Assembly (NCBI GenBank): GCA_963781595.1
Contig: CAWAGG010000001.1
Coordinates: forward strand, 806,001 to 870,000
Direction of reading: 5' to 3'
Length of the DNA stretch: 64,000 bases
From: JBEDUK01 sp963781595
Lineage (GTDB): Bacteria; Actinomycetota; UBA4738
The notes under the pieces were generated by a model. The model did no database searches, had not been told where the DNA came from, and saw nothing but the letters and a program-made list of their open reading frames with translations. The position numbers were made by a program, and so were the translations under genes. Positions 42,265 through 50,243 of this stretch are shown one piece after another. Within the stretch, counting starts at the first letter, position 1. Every line of letters begins with the position of its first letter.

Positions 42265-43044
42265 TCACATCGCCGAGTAGCCGCCGTCGACGACGAACAT
42301 CGCTCCGGTCACCCACGAGGCTTCGTCGGAGGCCAGGAACAGGGCCATGTTCGCCACGTCCTCCGGCTGCCCCCACCGCCCCAGGGGGATCGCCTCCTCG
42401 GCGAAGCGGAACCGCTCCTCGGTGAGGTCGCCGACCATCGGCGTGAGGATCGGACCCGGGAAGATGCAGTTGCAGCGGATCCCGAGCGAGGCGTGCTCGA
42501 CGGCGAGCGTCCGGGTCATCGCCATGATCCCGCCCTTCGCCGCCGTGTAGGCGTCGGAGGCGCCCTTCCCGACACGCAGGGCCGCGACCGAGGAGACGTT
42601 CAGGATCGAGCCGCCGCCCGACTCGGCCATCGCCGGGATGCCGAACTTGCAGCACAGGTACGTGCCCTTCAGGTTCACGCCGATCGTCTTCTCCCAGATG
42701 TTCTCCTCGAGCAGGGGCGACGGCGCGTCGGTCTCGCCGGGCTTGTAGCCCTCGGGGCTGATGAACCAGACCCCGGCGTTGTTGTACAGGACGTGCAGGC
42801 CGCCGAACCGCTGCACCGTTGCCTTCACGAGCGCCTCGACCTGCGTCGCGTCGGAGACGTCGCACGGGATCAGCTCGGCCGCGCCTCCCTCCTCGCGGAT
42901 CGCGGCCAGGGTCTCCTCGGCGCCGTCGACGTTGACGTCGGAGACCGCGACGCTGGCGCCTTCGCGCGCGAACAGCTTCGCCGCGGCGCGGCCCTGCCCA
43001 CTGCCCGAGCCGGTGATGATCGCGACCTTCCCAGCCAGCCGCAT
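42265..43044 (-). CDS. SDR-family oxidoreductase, first gene of the amine operon
   Basis: Classical SDR of 259 residues. It shows TGSGSGQGRAA near residues 11-21, NNAG in LYNNAGVWF, catalytic Ser in LNVSSVAAL, and the YxxxK pair in AYTAAKGG. Asp after strand beta-2 (VSDVNVDG) points to NAD. ATG 43044 has GGGAGGG at good spacing, which decides between it and an upstream in-frame start. It opens the seven-gene operon and overlaps the start region of the GS-like ligase. The 126 bases to 43170 hold no gene and may carry the operon promoter. Confidence 0.87.
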   Translation of the reverse strand: MRLAGKVAIITGSGSGQGRAAAKLFAREGASVAVSDVNVDGAEETLAAIREEGGAAELIPCDVSDATQVEALVKATVQRFGGLHVLYNNAGVWFISPEGYKPGETDAPSPLLEENIWEKTIGVNLKGTYLCCKFGIPAMAESGGGSILNVSSVAALRVGKGASDAYTAAKGGIMAMTRTLAVEHASLGIRCNCIFPGPILTPMVGDLTEERFRFAEEAIPLGRWGQPEDVANMALFLASDEASWVTGAMFVVDGGYSAM

Positions 43045-43170
43045 GCGCCCTCCCTCGAGGGAACGGACCATTGGCCCGGAACGTAGTCCTATGACCGGGC
43101 GGGAGTCAAGGCGAGCCCGTGAAGTCTCGGGAGGACGCCCCCGGCGGATATACGCATGTCCCGTCGGGGT

Positions 43171-44283
43171 CTATCGATCCCGGATCGCGTGGAGCGCCCG
43201 CAGTCCAGCTTCGAGGTCGACACCGTCGTTGAACGCGTGGAAGCTCAGGCGGAGCAAGCCGCCGCGGACGGCGGCCTTGACGCGGCGGCGCGCGAGCTCG
43301 GCGCCGACGGCCACGGGGTCGTCGACCGCCAGGCTCACGATCTGGCTCGGTTCCTGCACCGGGAGGGTTCGGAACCCCATCGCTTCGACCTCCCGGCGGA
43401 ACTCGGCGGATAGCGCGAGGCACCGGGCTTCGACCCCCGCGGCGTCGAGCGAACCGATCATCTCGATCGCGGCGCGCGCGCCGGCCCAGGAGAACCACGC
43501 CAGCGACGCGTCGAGTCGCCGGGCACCGGGGGCCATGTCGAGCGCTCCGCCGTAATACTCGGCGAGCGGCTCTGCGACGGTCTTCCAGCTCGGCGCCAGC
43601 GGCCGCAGCTCCTCCAGCCGGTCGTGGCGCACGTGGAGCCACGTCGCGCCGCGCGGCGTGAGCAGCCATTTGTACCCGTGCGTCGCGACGAAGTCCGGCA
43701 GCAGGTCGTTCACGTCGAACCGCAGCGCGCCGAGCAGCTGGGTCGCGTTGACGAACAGCCGCGCACCGACCTCGCGGCACCGCGCCGCGATGCCGTCGAG
43801 CCGCGGCCGCGCGCCGGTCGCCGAATGCACGGCGCTGACGGCGACCAGGACCGTGGCGCCGTCGATCGCGGCGGCCAGGTCTTCGGCGTGGAGCACGCCA
43901 TCGCTCCGGCTGGGGACGGTGACCGGCGTGCAGCCGCGCGCCTCGACCGCGAGCCACGGGAAGAGGTTGCTCCGGAACTCGTCGGCTCCGACGACCACCC
44001 GGCCCGGCGGGAGCGACGCGGCGACGGTCGCCGCCGCCTCAGACAGCGACGGGAGCAGGGCGATCGTCGATGGATCCGCGCCGATCAGTCGCGCGAACGG
44101 CTCACGGGTCGCGTCGGCGTCGCGTTCCCAGTCCTGCCAGTCGAACGACCCGTCCGCCCACGCGCGGTGCGCCCGGTCGAGCGCCTCGGTGACCGGCGTC
44201 GGCGCGGGTGGGGCCGTGGCGCAGTTCAGCCACACGAGATGCTCGAGGGCCGGGAAGCACGAACGGAACTCCGCCAGATCCAT
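43171..44283 (-). CDS. PLP-dependent class V aminotransferase, paralogue 2
   Basis: Fold-type I PLP enzyme of 370 residues with the Schiff-base Lys205 in ATHGYKWLLTPRG and a cofactor-binding NATQLLGALRFD near 185, where the usual Asp (DxxQ) is Asn. It is a relative of the enzyme at 35125-36270. ATG 44283, with AAAGGGGG nine bases upstream, is preferred over TTG 44292. It is the last gene of the GHMP kinase / PdxA / threonine aldolase operon. The Asp-to-Asn change at the pyridine-nitrogen contact, if real, would alter the chemistry. Confidence 0.78.
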   Translation of the reverse strand: MDLAEFRSCFPALEHLVWLNCATAPPAPTPVTEALDRAHRAWADGSFDWQDWERDADATREPFARLIGADPSTIALLPSLSEAAATVAASLPPGRVVVGADEFRSNLFPWLAVEARGCTPVTVPSRSDGVLHAEDLAAAIDGATVLVAVSAVHSATGARPRLDGIAARCREVGARLFVNATQLLGALRFDVNDLLPDFVATHGYKWLLTPRGATWLHVRHDRLEELRPLAPSWKTVAEPLAEYYGGALDMAPGARRLDASLAWFSWAGARAAIEMIGSLDAAGVEARCLALSAEFRREVEAMGFRTLPVQEPSQIVSLAVDDPVAVGAELARRRVKAAVRGGLLRLSFHAFNDGVDLEAGLRALHAIRDR

Positions 44284-44288
44284 GGTCG

Positions 44289-45329
44289 TCAACCCCCTTT
44301 ACCATCCTCGGCCGCGACGGCCCCGACGATCCTCGCGGCGCGTTCGATGTCATCGTCGTCGACCATCCGGCTCGTGACGAACCGGATGCGGTCGGGAGGC
44401 AGCGGGTAGGACTCGACGCCCGCGTCGAAGAGGCGCCGGGCGAAGGCGTCGGCGTCCGCGCCGGGCGGCACGCGGGCGATCACCATGTTCGTCTCGACGC
44501 GGTCGGGTTCGACGTCGAGCGACGGCACAGCAGCGAGGAGATCCGCCAGTCGGCGCGCTCGGCGATGGTCGTCGGCGAGGCGTTCGACCATCGTCCGGAG
44601 CGCCACGATCCCGGCGGCGGCGAGCACGCCCGACTGGCGCATCGCGCCGCCCACGACCTTGCGCGCGCGGCGAGCGCGTTCGATCACGTCGTCCCGGCCG
44701 CACAGCAGCGACCCGGCCGGCGCCGACAGCCCTTTGCTCAGGCAGAACGTCACGGTGTCGGCTCCCTGGGCGAGGCGTTCGACCGGCAGACCCAGCGCGA
44801 CGGCCGCGTTGAAGATCCTCGCGCCGTCGACGTGGACGGCGAGGCCGTGCTCCCGAGCGATGGTGATGATCGCGTCGTGCGCCGCCGGCCGCGTGACCCG
44901 CCCGCCGGAGCGGTTGTGGGTGTTCTCCTCGACGACCACGCCGCGCTCGCCGCGCGTCCGACCGGCGACCTCGGCACGCAGCGCGTCGGCCTCCAGCACG
45001 CCGTCCCCCGCGATCGGGCGAGGGACCAGGCCGACCAGCCCGGTCGTCATCTCCGCCTCGTACCCCAGCACGTGGGAGTCGGCGAGCGCGAACACCTCGC
45101 CGCCGCGCTCCGCGAGCGTCAGGAAGGCGACGAGGTTCCCCATCGTCCCGGTGGGCAGGAACAGCGCGGCTTCGGTCCCGAGCATCTCGGCCGCCAACTC
45201 CTCCAGCGCGCGGACGGTCGGGTCTCGCCGGTTCGCGTCGTCGCCCAGCTCGGCGGCGACCATCGCGCGGAGCATCTCCGGGGTCGGCAGCGTCGCCGTG
45301 TCGGAGCGAAGCGGGATCGGCGCGGTCAC
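44289..45329 (-). CDS. Low-specificity L-threonine aldolase (GntG-type, beta-eliminating fold)
   Basis: A 346-residue PLP-dependent aldolase that would cleave threonine-like amino acids to glycine and an aldehyde, or condense them in reverse. The Schiff-base lysine is Lys199 in FCLSKGLSAPAG, the N-terminal signature is LRSDTATLPTPEML, and the substrate loop is ENTHNRSGGRV. GTG 45329 starts 16 bases after a small unknown gene. Its presence beside a ThrB-like kinase and PdxA is exactly the set needed to make 4-phosphohydroxythreonine from glycolaldehyde and glycine (see findings). Confidence 0.88.
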   Translation of the reverse strand: MTAPIPLRSDTATLPTPEMLRAMVAAELGDDANRRDPTVRALEELAAEMLGTEAALFLPTGTMGNLVAFLTLAERGGEVFALADSHVLGYEAEMTTGLVGLVPRPIAGDGVLEADALRAEVAGRTRGERGVVVEENTHNRSGGRVTRPAAHDAIITIAREHGLAVHVDGARIFNAAVALGLPVERLAQGADTVTFCLSKGLSAPAGSLLCGRDDVIERARRARKVVGGAMRQSGVLAAAGIVALRTMVERLADDHRRARRLADLLAAVPSLDVEPDRVETNMVIARVPPGADADAFARRLFDAGVESYPLPPDRIRFVTSRMVDDDDIERAARIVGAVAAEDGKGG

Positions 45330-45345
45330 GGGGACGCGACCGGGC

Positions 45346-45633
45346 TCAGTACCCGACCGTGCACCCGTCCCAGTAGACGCGCACGCGCGGCTTGCGCCGC
45401 CCGCGGACGGCGACGACCAGCTCCTCCGGGCGCCTCCGGATCGCGGGGTGGAAGAAGAGCAGGAAGTCGCCGGTGTCCTCGCGCTGGTAGTCGAGCGCGC
45501 CGCGCGGCGGCTCGGTGCTCGCTTCGAGGTCGACGATCGGGGCGCAGAACGCGGCCCGGTACGGCCGGACGAACACCATCCCGCCGTGCTCGCGGATGAA
45601 ATCCACCGCGCCCGGGTCGGCCGTGACCCGCAT
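45346..45633 (-). CDS. Small protein of unknown function in the PdxA operon
   Basis: A 95-residue protein with no signal or membrane segment: ATG 45633, compact beta-rich sequence with VDFIREHGGMVFVRPYRAAF and a Cys, then FLLFFHPAIRRRPE and a basic C-terminus. It fills the space between pdxA and threonine aldolase with 54- and 16-base gaps, so it is part of the operon. I do not recognise a family; a small binding or regulatory protein is possible. Confidence 0.6.
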   Translation of the reverse strand: MRVTADPGAVDFIREHGGMVFVRPYRAAFCAPIVDLEASTEPPRGALDYQREDTGDFLLFFHPAIRRRPEELVVAVRGRRKPRVRVYWDGCTVGY

Positions 45634-45687
45634 CCTCGAACGCTACCACCACCGGCGCGAGACGTCGCCGGGAGCCAGGCGCGACCT

Positions 45688-46635
45688 TCATCCGCCCGCC
45701 AACGAAGCCGCCATCAGGATCGCCAGCACCGTGCTCTCCGCGTCGGCGACGCCCGTGCCCGCGATGTCGAACGCCGTGCCGTGGTCCGGCGAGGTTCGAA
45801 CGACCGACGTCCCGAGCGTGACGTTCACCCCTCGGCCGAACACCTTCACGGGGATCAGCCCTTGATCGTGGTACATCGCGACGACCAGGTCGAAGTCCCC
45901 CGCCGCGGCCCGCCGGTAGAGCGCGTCCGCGGGGTGCGGACCCGACGCGTCCCAACCCTCCGCAACCGCCGCCTCGACGGCTGGCCTGATGAGGCGGTCG
46001 TCCTCGTCGCCCAGGATGCCGCCCTCGCCGGCGTGCGGGTTCAGCCCGGCGACCCCGATCCGCGGCTCGCGGCCCGCGAGCCTGCGCGCGGCGTCACCGC
46101 CCAGCCGGAGCGAACGCAGGACGGCGCCCGGTTCGATCCGGTCGATCGCTTCGCGAAGCGCCATGTGGCCGGTCACGAGGACGCTGCGGAGCGGGCCGGC
46201 GCAGAGCATCATCGCGAAGGCTGACGAGCCGGCGCGTTCGGCCACGTATTCCGTGTGGCCGGGATAGCGGTGCCCGGCCGCGTGCCACGCCGCCTTCGAG
46301 ATCGGCGCGGTGACGACGGCGTCCGCCTCACCCGCCAGGGCCTCGTCCAGCGCGCGCGCGACGTAGGTGAACGACGCGTGACCGTTCGCTGCGTCGATCC
46401 GACCGGAGCCGAACGCGTCAGCGCCGACGATGCCCAGGTCGATCACCGAGCCAGCGTCCACGGGAACGCCACGCGTGGCTGCCGCGCGCTCCAGCACCCC
46501 GAGGTCGCCGACGATCCGCAGCGCGCAGGTCTCACGGACCCGTGGGTCGGTCGCCGCGACGACCACCACCTCCGGCCCGATCCCGCTCGGATCGCCCATG
46601 CTCGCCACGATCCGCGGCGGCGGTCCTCCGTTCAC
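45688..46635 (-). CDS. pdxA: 4-hydroxythreonine-4-phosphate dehydrogenase (PdxA family)
   Basis: A 315-residue NAD-dependent dehydrogenase that oxidises 4-phosphohydroxythreonine (or, in PdxA2 members, 4-phospho-D-threonate or erythronate) with decarboxylation. Clear signatures: VASMGDPSGIGPE at residues 10-22, APISKAAW, GHRYPGHTEYV with metal His, GVAGLNPHAGEGG and MYHDQGLIPVKVF with the second His. GTG 46635 overlaps the kinase stop by four bases and has GGAG seven bases upstream, which decides the start. Whether it serves PLP synthesis or sugar-acid breakdown is discussed in the findings. Confidence 0.9.
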   Translation of the reverse strand: MNGGPPPRIVASMGDPSGIGPEVVVVAATDPRVRETCALRIVGDLGVLERAAATRGVPVDAGSVIDLGIVGADAFGSGRIDAANGHASFTYVARALDEALAGEADAVVTAPISKAAWHAAGHRYPGHTEYVAERAGSSAFAMMLCAGPLRSVLVTGHMALREAIDRIEPGAVLRSLRLGGDAARRLAGREPRIGVAGLNPHAGEGGILGDEDDRLIRPAVEAAVAEGWDASGPHPADALYRRAAAGDFDLVVAMYHDQGLIPVKVFGRGVNVTLGTSVVRTSPDHGTAFDIAGTGVADAESTVLAILMAASLAGG

Positions 46636-47606
46636 GTCGAGGTGCTCCAGGCCCACGACCACGTCGAGCCGTCGGCGCGCGAAACCGTCACCTCGGCGCC
46701 CCGTCCGTCCACGGGCAGCACCATCGCTTCCGCGTCGGTCCCCGCGCGTTCGAGTTCCGCGACCATCGCCATAGCGACCACGGCGCTGCGCCTGGGTTCG
46801 ACCAGGGCGGCGAGCGTCGAACCCGACCCCGACAGGAACGCGCACGTCGCCTCGGCGGCCACCGCAGCCTCCAACGCGGCCGCCGCGCCCGGCACGAGCT
46901 GGAGCCGGTACGGCTGGTGGATCCGGTCACGGGTCGCGTCGGCCAACACGTCGTAGCGGCGGGCCGCGATCGCGGCGACCAGCATCGCCGAGTGGGCCGC
47001 CGTGTACCGTGCGTCGGCGTGCGGCACCTGGTCCGGGAGGATCCCGCGCGCCCGTTCGGTCGAGACGCGTATGGAGGGAACGGCCACCACGATCTCGAGG
47101 CCGTCCAGGGGGCCCAGTTCGACCCACCGGACGCTGCCGTCGTCCTCGACCATGCTCGCGACCACGCCACCGAGCATCGAGGACGTCACGTTGTCCGGGT
47201 GTCCCTCCAGCCGCGTCGCGAGCTCGAGGATCCCGCGCGTCGACGGTTCGCCATCGCCGGCATCCAGCGCCGCGCCGACCAGCAGGGCGGTGAGCCGGAC
47301 GGCGCCGCTGCCGCCGAGGCCGCGTTCCGCCGGGATCGGGTTCGACGTCATGCGCGCCCACTCCGGCGCCACACCGGGCGCGTGGTCACGCAGCAGGCTC
47401 CGGACGAACCGGGTGCCGATCGGACCGTCGCCATCGCTCACCGATGGACCGTCCGCATCCACCGCGACCTCGAGCCGCAGCGGCACCGACATCCCGAGCC
47501 CGTCCATCGCGGGGCCCAGGTTCGACGTCGACGCCGGGACGCTGACCGTCAGCCGGTCGCCCGTCGTGAGGTCCAGACCCGGTTCGCCGGTCACCCGAAG
47601 CGGCAT
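46632..47606 (-). CDS. GHMP-family kinase resembling homoserine kinase (ThrB)
   Basis: A 324-residue GHMP kinase. The ThrB N-terminus is VPASTSNLGPAMDGLGMSV at residues 23-41, the ATP loop reads PIPAERGLGGSGAVRLTALL (GLGGSGA where classical kinases have GLGSSxA), and GHPDNV and LSGSGSTLAAL are conserved. It should phosphorylate a hydroxyl of a homoserine-like amino acid; in E. coli ThrB also accepts 4-hydroxythreonine. It heads the minus-strand operon and is divergent from a GntR regulator 79 bases away. No thrA/thrC is nearby, so housekeeping threonine synthesis is not implied. Confidence 0.8.
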   Translation of the reverse strand: MPLRVTGEPGLDLTTGDRLTVSVPASTSNLGPAMDGLGMSVPLRLEVAVDADGPSVSDGDGPIGTRFVRSLLRDHAPGVAPEWARMTSNPIPAERGLGGSGAVRLTALLVGAALDAGDGEPSTRGILELATRLEGHPDNVTSSMLGGVVASMVEDDGSVRWVELGPLDGLEIVVAVPSIRVSTERARGILPDQVPHADARYTAAHSAMLVAAIAARRYDVLADATRDRIHQPYRLQLVPGAAAALEAAVAAEATCAFLSGSGSTLAALVEPRRSAVVAMAMVAELERAGTDAEAMVLPVDGRGAEVTVSRADGSTWSWAWSTST

Positions 47607-47646
47607 GGGCGCTAGTCTCGCCGAAGTCCACCCGGCTCGCGCGCGC

Positions 47647-47677
47647 TTGACCGGCGATGGTCTTCCTGCTGTACCGT
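47647..47677 (+). promoter_or_regulatory. Possible promoter/operator between the GHMP kinase and gntR
   Basis: TTGACC (47647-47652) and TACCGT (47672-47677) fit -35 and -10 boxes with a 19-base spacer, placing the transcript start a few bases before ATG 47686, so the regulator message may be leaderless. GACC (47649-47652) and GGTC (47659-47662) form a short dyad over the -35 region, as expected for an autoregulated GntR gene. Weak evidence, by eye. Confidence 0.3.
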
Positions 47678-47685
47678 TGCGCGCC

Positions 47686-48441
47686 ATGGATCATTCGTGG
47701 GTATCCGTCGACGAACCCGTCGAGATCGTCGCCGCCTACGAACTGGTGGTCGACCTCCTCCGCCACGCGATCCACCTCGGCCAGTACGTCCCCGGCGATC
47801 GTCTCCCGTCGGAGCGCAAGCTCGCCGAGAGCCTCGGCGTCTCGAGGGTCACGATCCGGGAGGCGCTCTCCGTGCTGCAGGGCGAGGGGTACGTCGAACG
47901 GCGCCGCGGCGCGACGGGTGGGCCGTTCGTCGTCCCACGGACCGAACCGGCCGGACGGCTCCAAGTGATCTTCCGGGAGCGGCGTGGGGAGTTCGAGGCG
48001 CTCCTCGACTTCCGCATCGTCGTCGAAGGGGGCGCGGTCCAGCTCGCCGCGGAGCGACGCACGCAGGAGGACCTCGACCAGCTGCGCGCGGCGGTCGACG
48101 AGATGCGCGCGAGCTCGAACCTCTTCCGGTTCCGCCGCGCAGATTCCGCCTTCCACCTCGCGATCGCGAACGCGGCCGCGAACCCGATGCTCCGGGGGGC
48201 GATCGCGCGTGCGCGCGCGGAGACGTTCCTGCCGATGGACTCGCTGGATCAGGAGCTCAACCTCGACGAGTGGGTCACGCCGCACCTCGAGCTGCTCGAC
48301 GCGATCGAGGCGCGGGACATCGCGCGCGGACTCGTCGCGATGCGTGCCCATATCGAGCACAACCGGGAGGAGATCCGCGCGCTGATCGGCGTCGATGACG
48401 AGCAGGAGGCACGGAAGGAGCCGGAGGAGCGGTCGACGTGA
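47686..48441 (+). CDS. GntR-family transcriptional regulator (FadR/FCD type)
   Basis: A 251-residue repressor or activator. The winged-helix domain (residues about 20-85) contains PGDRLPSERKLAESLGVSRV and TIREALSVLQGEGYVERRRG. The C-terminal FCD domain (about 100-235) has the metal-ligand Asp/His pattern, including FRIVVEGGAVQLAAER, ADSAFHLAIANAA and MRAHIEHNREEI. FCD proteins sense carboxylate ligands. It is divergent from the GHMP kinase/PdxA operon and overlaps the SDR gene stop-to-start (GTGA), so it probably controls both directions. Confidence 0.88.
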   Translation: MDHSWVSVDEPVEIVAAYELVVDLLRHAIHLGQYVPGDRLPSERKLAESLGVSRVTIREALSVLQGEGYVERRRGATGGPFVVPRTEPAGRLQVIFRERRGEFEALLDFRIVVEGGAVQLAAERRTQEDLDQLRAAVDEMRASSNLFRFRRADSAFHLAIANAAANPMLRGAIARARAETFLPMDSLDQELNLDEWVTPHLELLDAIEARDIARGLVAMRAHIEHNREEIRALIGVDDEQEARKEPEERST

Positions 48442-49199
48442 GGTTCGACGGGAAGGTCGCGTTCATCACCGGCGCGGGCCATGGGATCGGGCGCGCGACG
48501 GCGCTCCGGTTGGCGTCGGAGGGCGCGGCCGTCGCCGCGACCGACGTCAGGGGCGAGGCAGCCGATGAGACCGCGGCCCTGATCACGGACGCGGGCGGAC
48601 GGTCGATCGGCCTCGCGATGGACGTGCGCGACCGCGACGCGATCGCCGCTGCTCGCGACGCGACGCTGGCGGCGTTCGGCGCGATCACCCACCTGGTGAA
48701 CAACGCCGGCCTCGTGACGATGCACGGCCTGTACGAGATCACCGACGAGCAGTGGAACCTGGTGATGGACGTGAACCTGAAGGGTCAGTTCCTCGTGGCC
48801 CAGATCGTCTCGCCCGCGATCGCCGACGCCGGCGGCGGCGCGATCGTGAACCTGACCACGGTCGAGTCCGAGGTCGTCGTCGCGAGCGGCCCGCACTGCC
48901 AGCCCCACTACAACGCGTCGAAGGGCGGCGTGAAGCTGCTGTCGAAGGCCCTCGCGCACGAGCTGGGCCCGATGAACATCCGCGTGAACTCGATCGCGCC
49001 GGGAAGCGTGAACACGGGGTTCAGCGGCGCCGACCTGGATTCGCCGGAGGCGCGGGCGTTCCTGGAGCCGCGCCAGATCATCAAGCGCGCCGCGAAGCCC
49101 GAGGAGATCGCGGCGGCGATCGCGTTCCTGCTCTCCGACGACGCGTCCTACATCACCGGGACGCAGCTCGCCGTCGACGGCGGCTGGCTCGCGTACTGA
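48438..49199 (+). CDS. SDR-family oxidoreductase in the gntR operon
   Basis: Classical SDR of 253 residues. It has TGAGHGIGRATA near residue 11, NNAG (LVNNAGLVTM), catalytic Ser/Thr region in IVNLTTVESE (Ser replaced by Thr-Thr-Val; the usual Ser is not obvious), and YxxxK in HYNASKGG. Related to the SDR at 42265 by overall pattern. The start GTG 48438 overlaps the regulator stop by four bases, and its TGA shares a base with the next ATG. Possible loss of the catalytic Ser is worth noting. Confidence 0.82.
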   Translation: MRFDGKVAFITGAGHGIGRATALRLASEGAAVAATDVRGEAADETAALITDAGGRSIGLAMDVRDRDAIAAARDATLAAFGAITHLVNNAGLVTMHGLYEITDEQWNLVMDVNLKGQFLVAQIVSPAIADAGGGAIVNLTTVESEVVVASGPHCQPHYNASKGGVKLLSKALAHELGPMNIRVNSIAPGSVNTGFSGADLDSPEARAFLEPRQIIKRAAKPEEIAAAIAFLLSDDASYITGTQLAVDGGWLAY

Positions 49200-50221
49200 T
49201 GTCCGATCTGCCGGTCGTCGCCTACCGCCCCGAGCCCGCGGAGTTCGCGTGGACCTTCGGCGGCGTGGCGCCCGTTCGCCGCGTGGCCCCGGGCACGGTC
49301 CTGCAGGTGTGGACCGAGGACGCGTTCGGCGGGAAGGTCCGAACGGTCGACGACCTGGTTTCGAACGTGATCGAGTTCCCGTTCGTCAACCCGCAGACCG
49401 GACCCTTCTACGTCGACGGGGCCGAACCGGGCGACACGCTCGCCGTGCATTTCGTCTCGATCGAACCGTCCCGCGACTGGGCAGCGTCCAGCACGATCCC
49501 GCTGTTCGGCGCCCTGACCCAGACGCGCGTCACCGCGGGCCTGCAGCGTCCGCTGGACGAGCTGGTCTGGATCTACGAAGTCGACCGCGTCCGGAGGATC
49601 GTCACGTACCGCGCCCGCCGCAGCGACGTCGCGATCGAGATGCCGCTGGATCCGATGCACGGCACTGTGGGTGTCGCGCCGGCGTCGATGGAGGCGCGGT
49701 CGTCGCTCGTGCCGGAGGCGCACGGCGGGAACATGGACACGCCGGAGATGCGGGCCGGGGTGACGTGCTTCCTGGGCGTGAACGTCGAAGGCGCGCTGTT
49801 CTCGCTCGGTGACGGCCACTGCCGCCAGGGTGAGGGCGAGTCGTGCGGCTGCGCGGTCGAAGCCGCGATGGACACCGCCGTGATCCTGGACCTGATCAAG
49901 GGGGTCGCGACCCCATGGCCGCGTATCGAGAGCGACGAGTACCTGATGAGCACGGGATCGGCGCGACCGCTGGAGGATGCATTCCGGATCTCGCAGACCG
50001 ACCTGATCGCGTGGATCGCGGGCGGCTCCGGCCTGGACCCGCTGGACGCGTACCAGCTGCTCACGCAAGCCGGGGAGGCGCCGGTCGCCAACGTGTGCGA
50101 CCCCAACTACACGTTCGTATCGAAGATCCGCAAGGCGTACCTGCCGGCCGGTACGGGCATCTACGGTGACGCCCACCGGCGGCTCCGCGAGATGGCTGCT
50201 GGGTATTTGGCATCACGCTGA
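49199..50221 (+). CDS. Acetamidase/formamidase-family hydrolase
   Basis: A 340-residue member of the acetamidase/formamidase (FmdA/AmdA) family, which hydrolyses small amides to acid and ammonia. Recognisable blocks are AEFAWTFGGVAPVRRVAPG, GPFYVDGAEPGDTLAVHF near residue 63-80, PHCG-type variant EAHGGNMDTPEMRAG near 178 and SLGDGHCRQGEGESCGCAVE near 205. The ATG 49199 overlaps the SDR stop (TGATG). Within the operon it could release ammonia from an amide produced by the downstream GS-like ligase or take the imported compound apart. Confidence 0.87.
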   Translation: MSDLPVVAYRPEPAEFAWTFGGVAPVRRVAPGTVLQVWTEDAFGGKVRTVDDLVSNVIEFPFVNPQTGPFYVDGAEPGDTLAVHFVSIEPSRDWAASSTIPLFGALTQTRVTAGLQRPLDELVWIYEVDRVRRIVTYRARRSDVAIEMPLDPMHGTVGVAPASMEARSSLVPEAHGGNMDTPEMRAGVTCFLGVNVEGALFSLGDGHCRQGEGESCGCAVEAAMDTAVILDLIKGVATPWPRIESDEYLMSTGSARPLEDAFRISQTDLIAWIAGGSGLDPLDAYQLLTQAGEAPVANVCDPNYTFVSKIRKAYLPAGTGIYGDAHRRLREMAAGYLASR

Positions 50222-50243
50222 CACCGGGCGAGGAGGCGTTCGC

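Noticed and set aside
46632..47606. Housekeeping homoserine kinase of threonine synthesis
   Set aside because: No hom or thrC gene is adjacent, the ATP loop is atypical, and the partner genes are PdxA and threonine aldolase; a biosynthetic role is not excluded but not supported by context.
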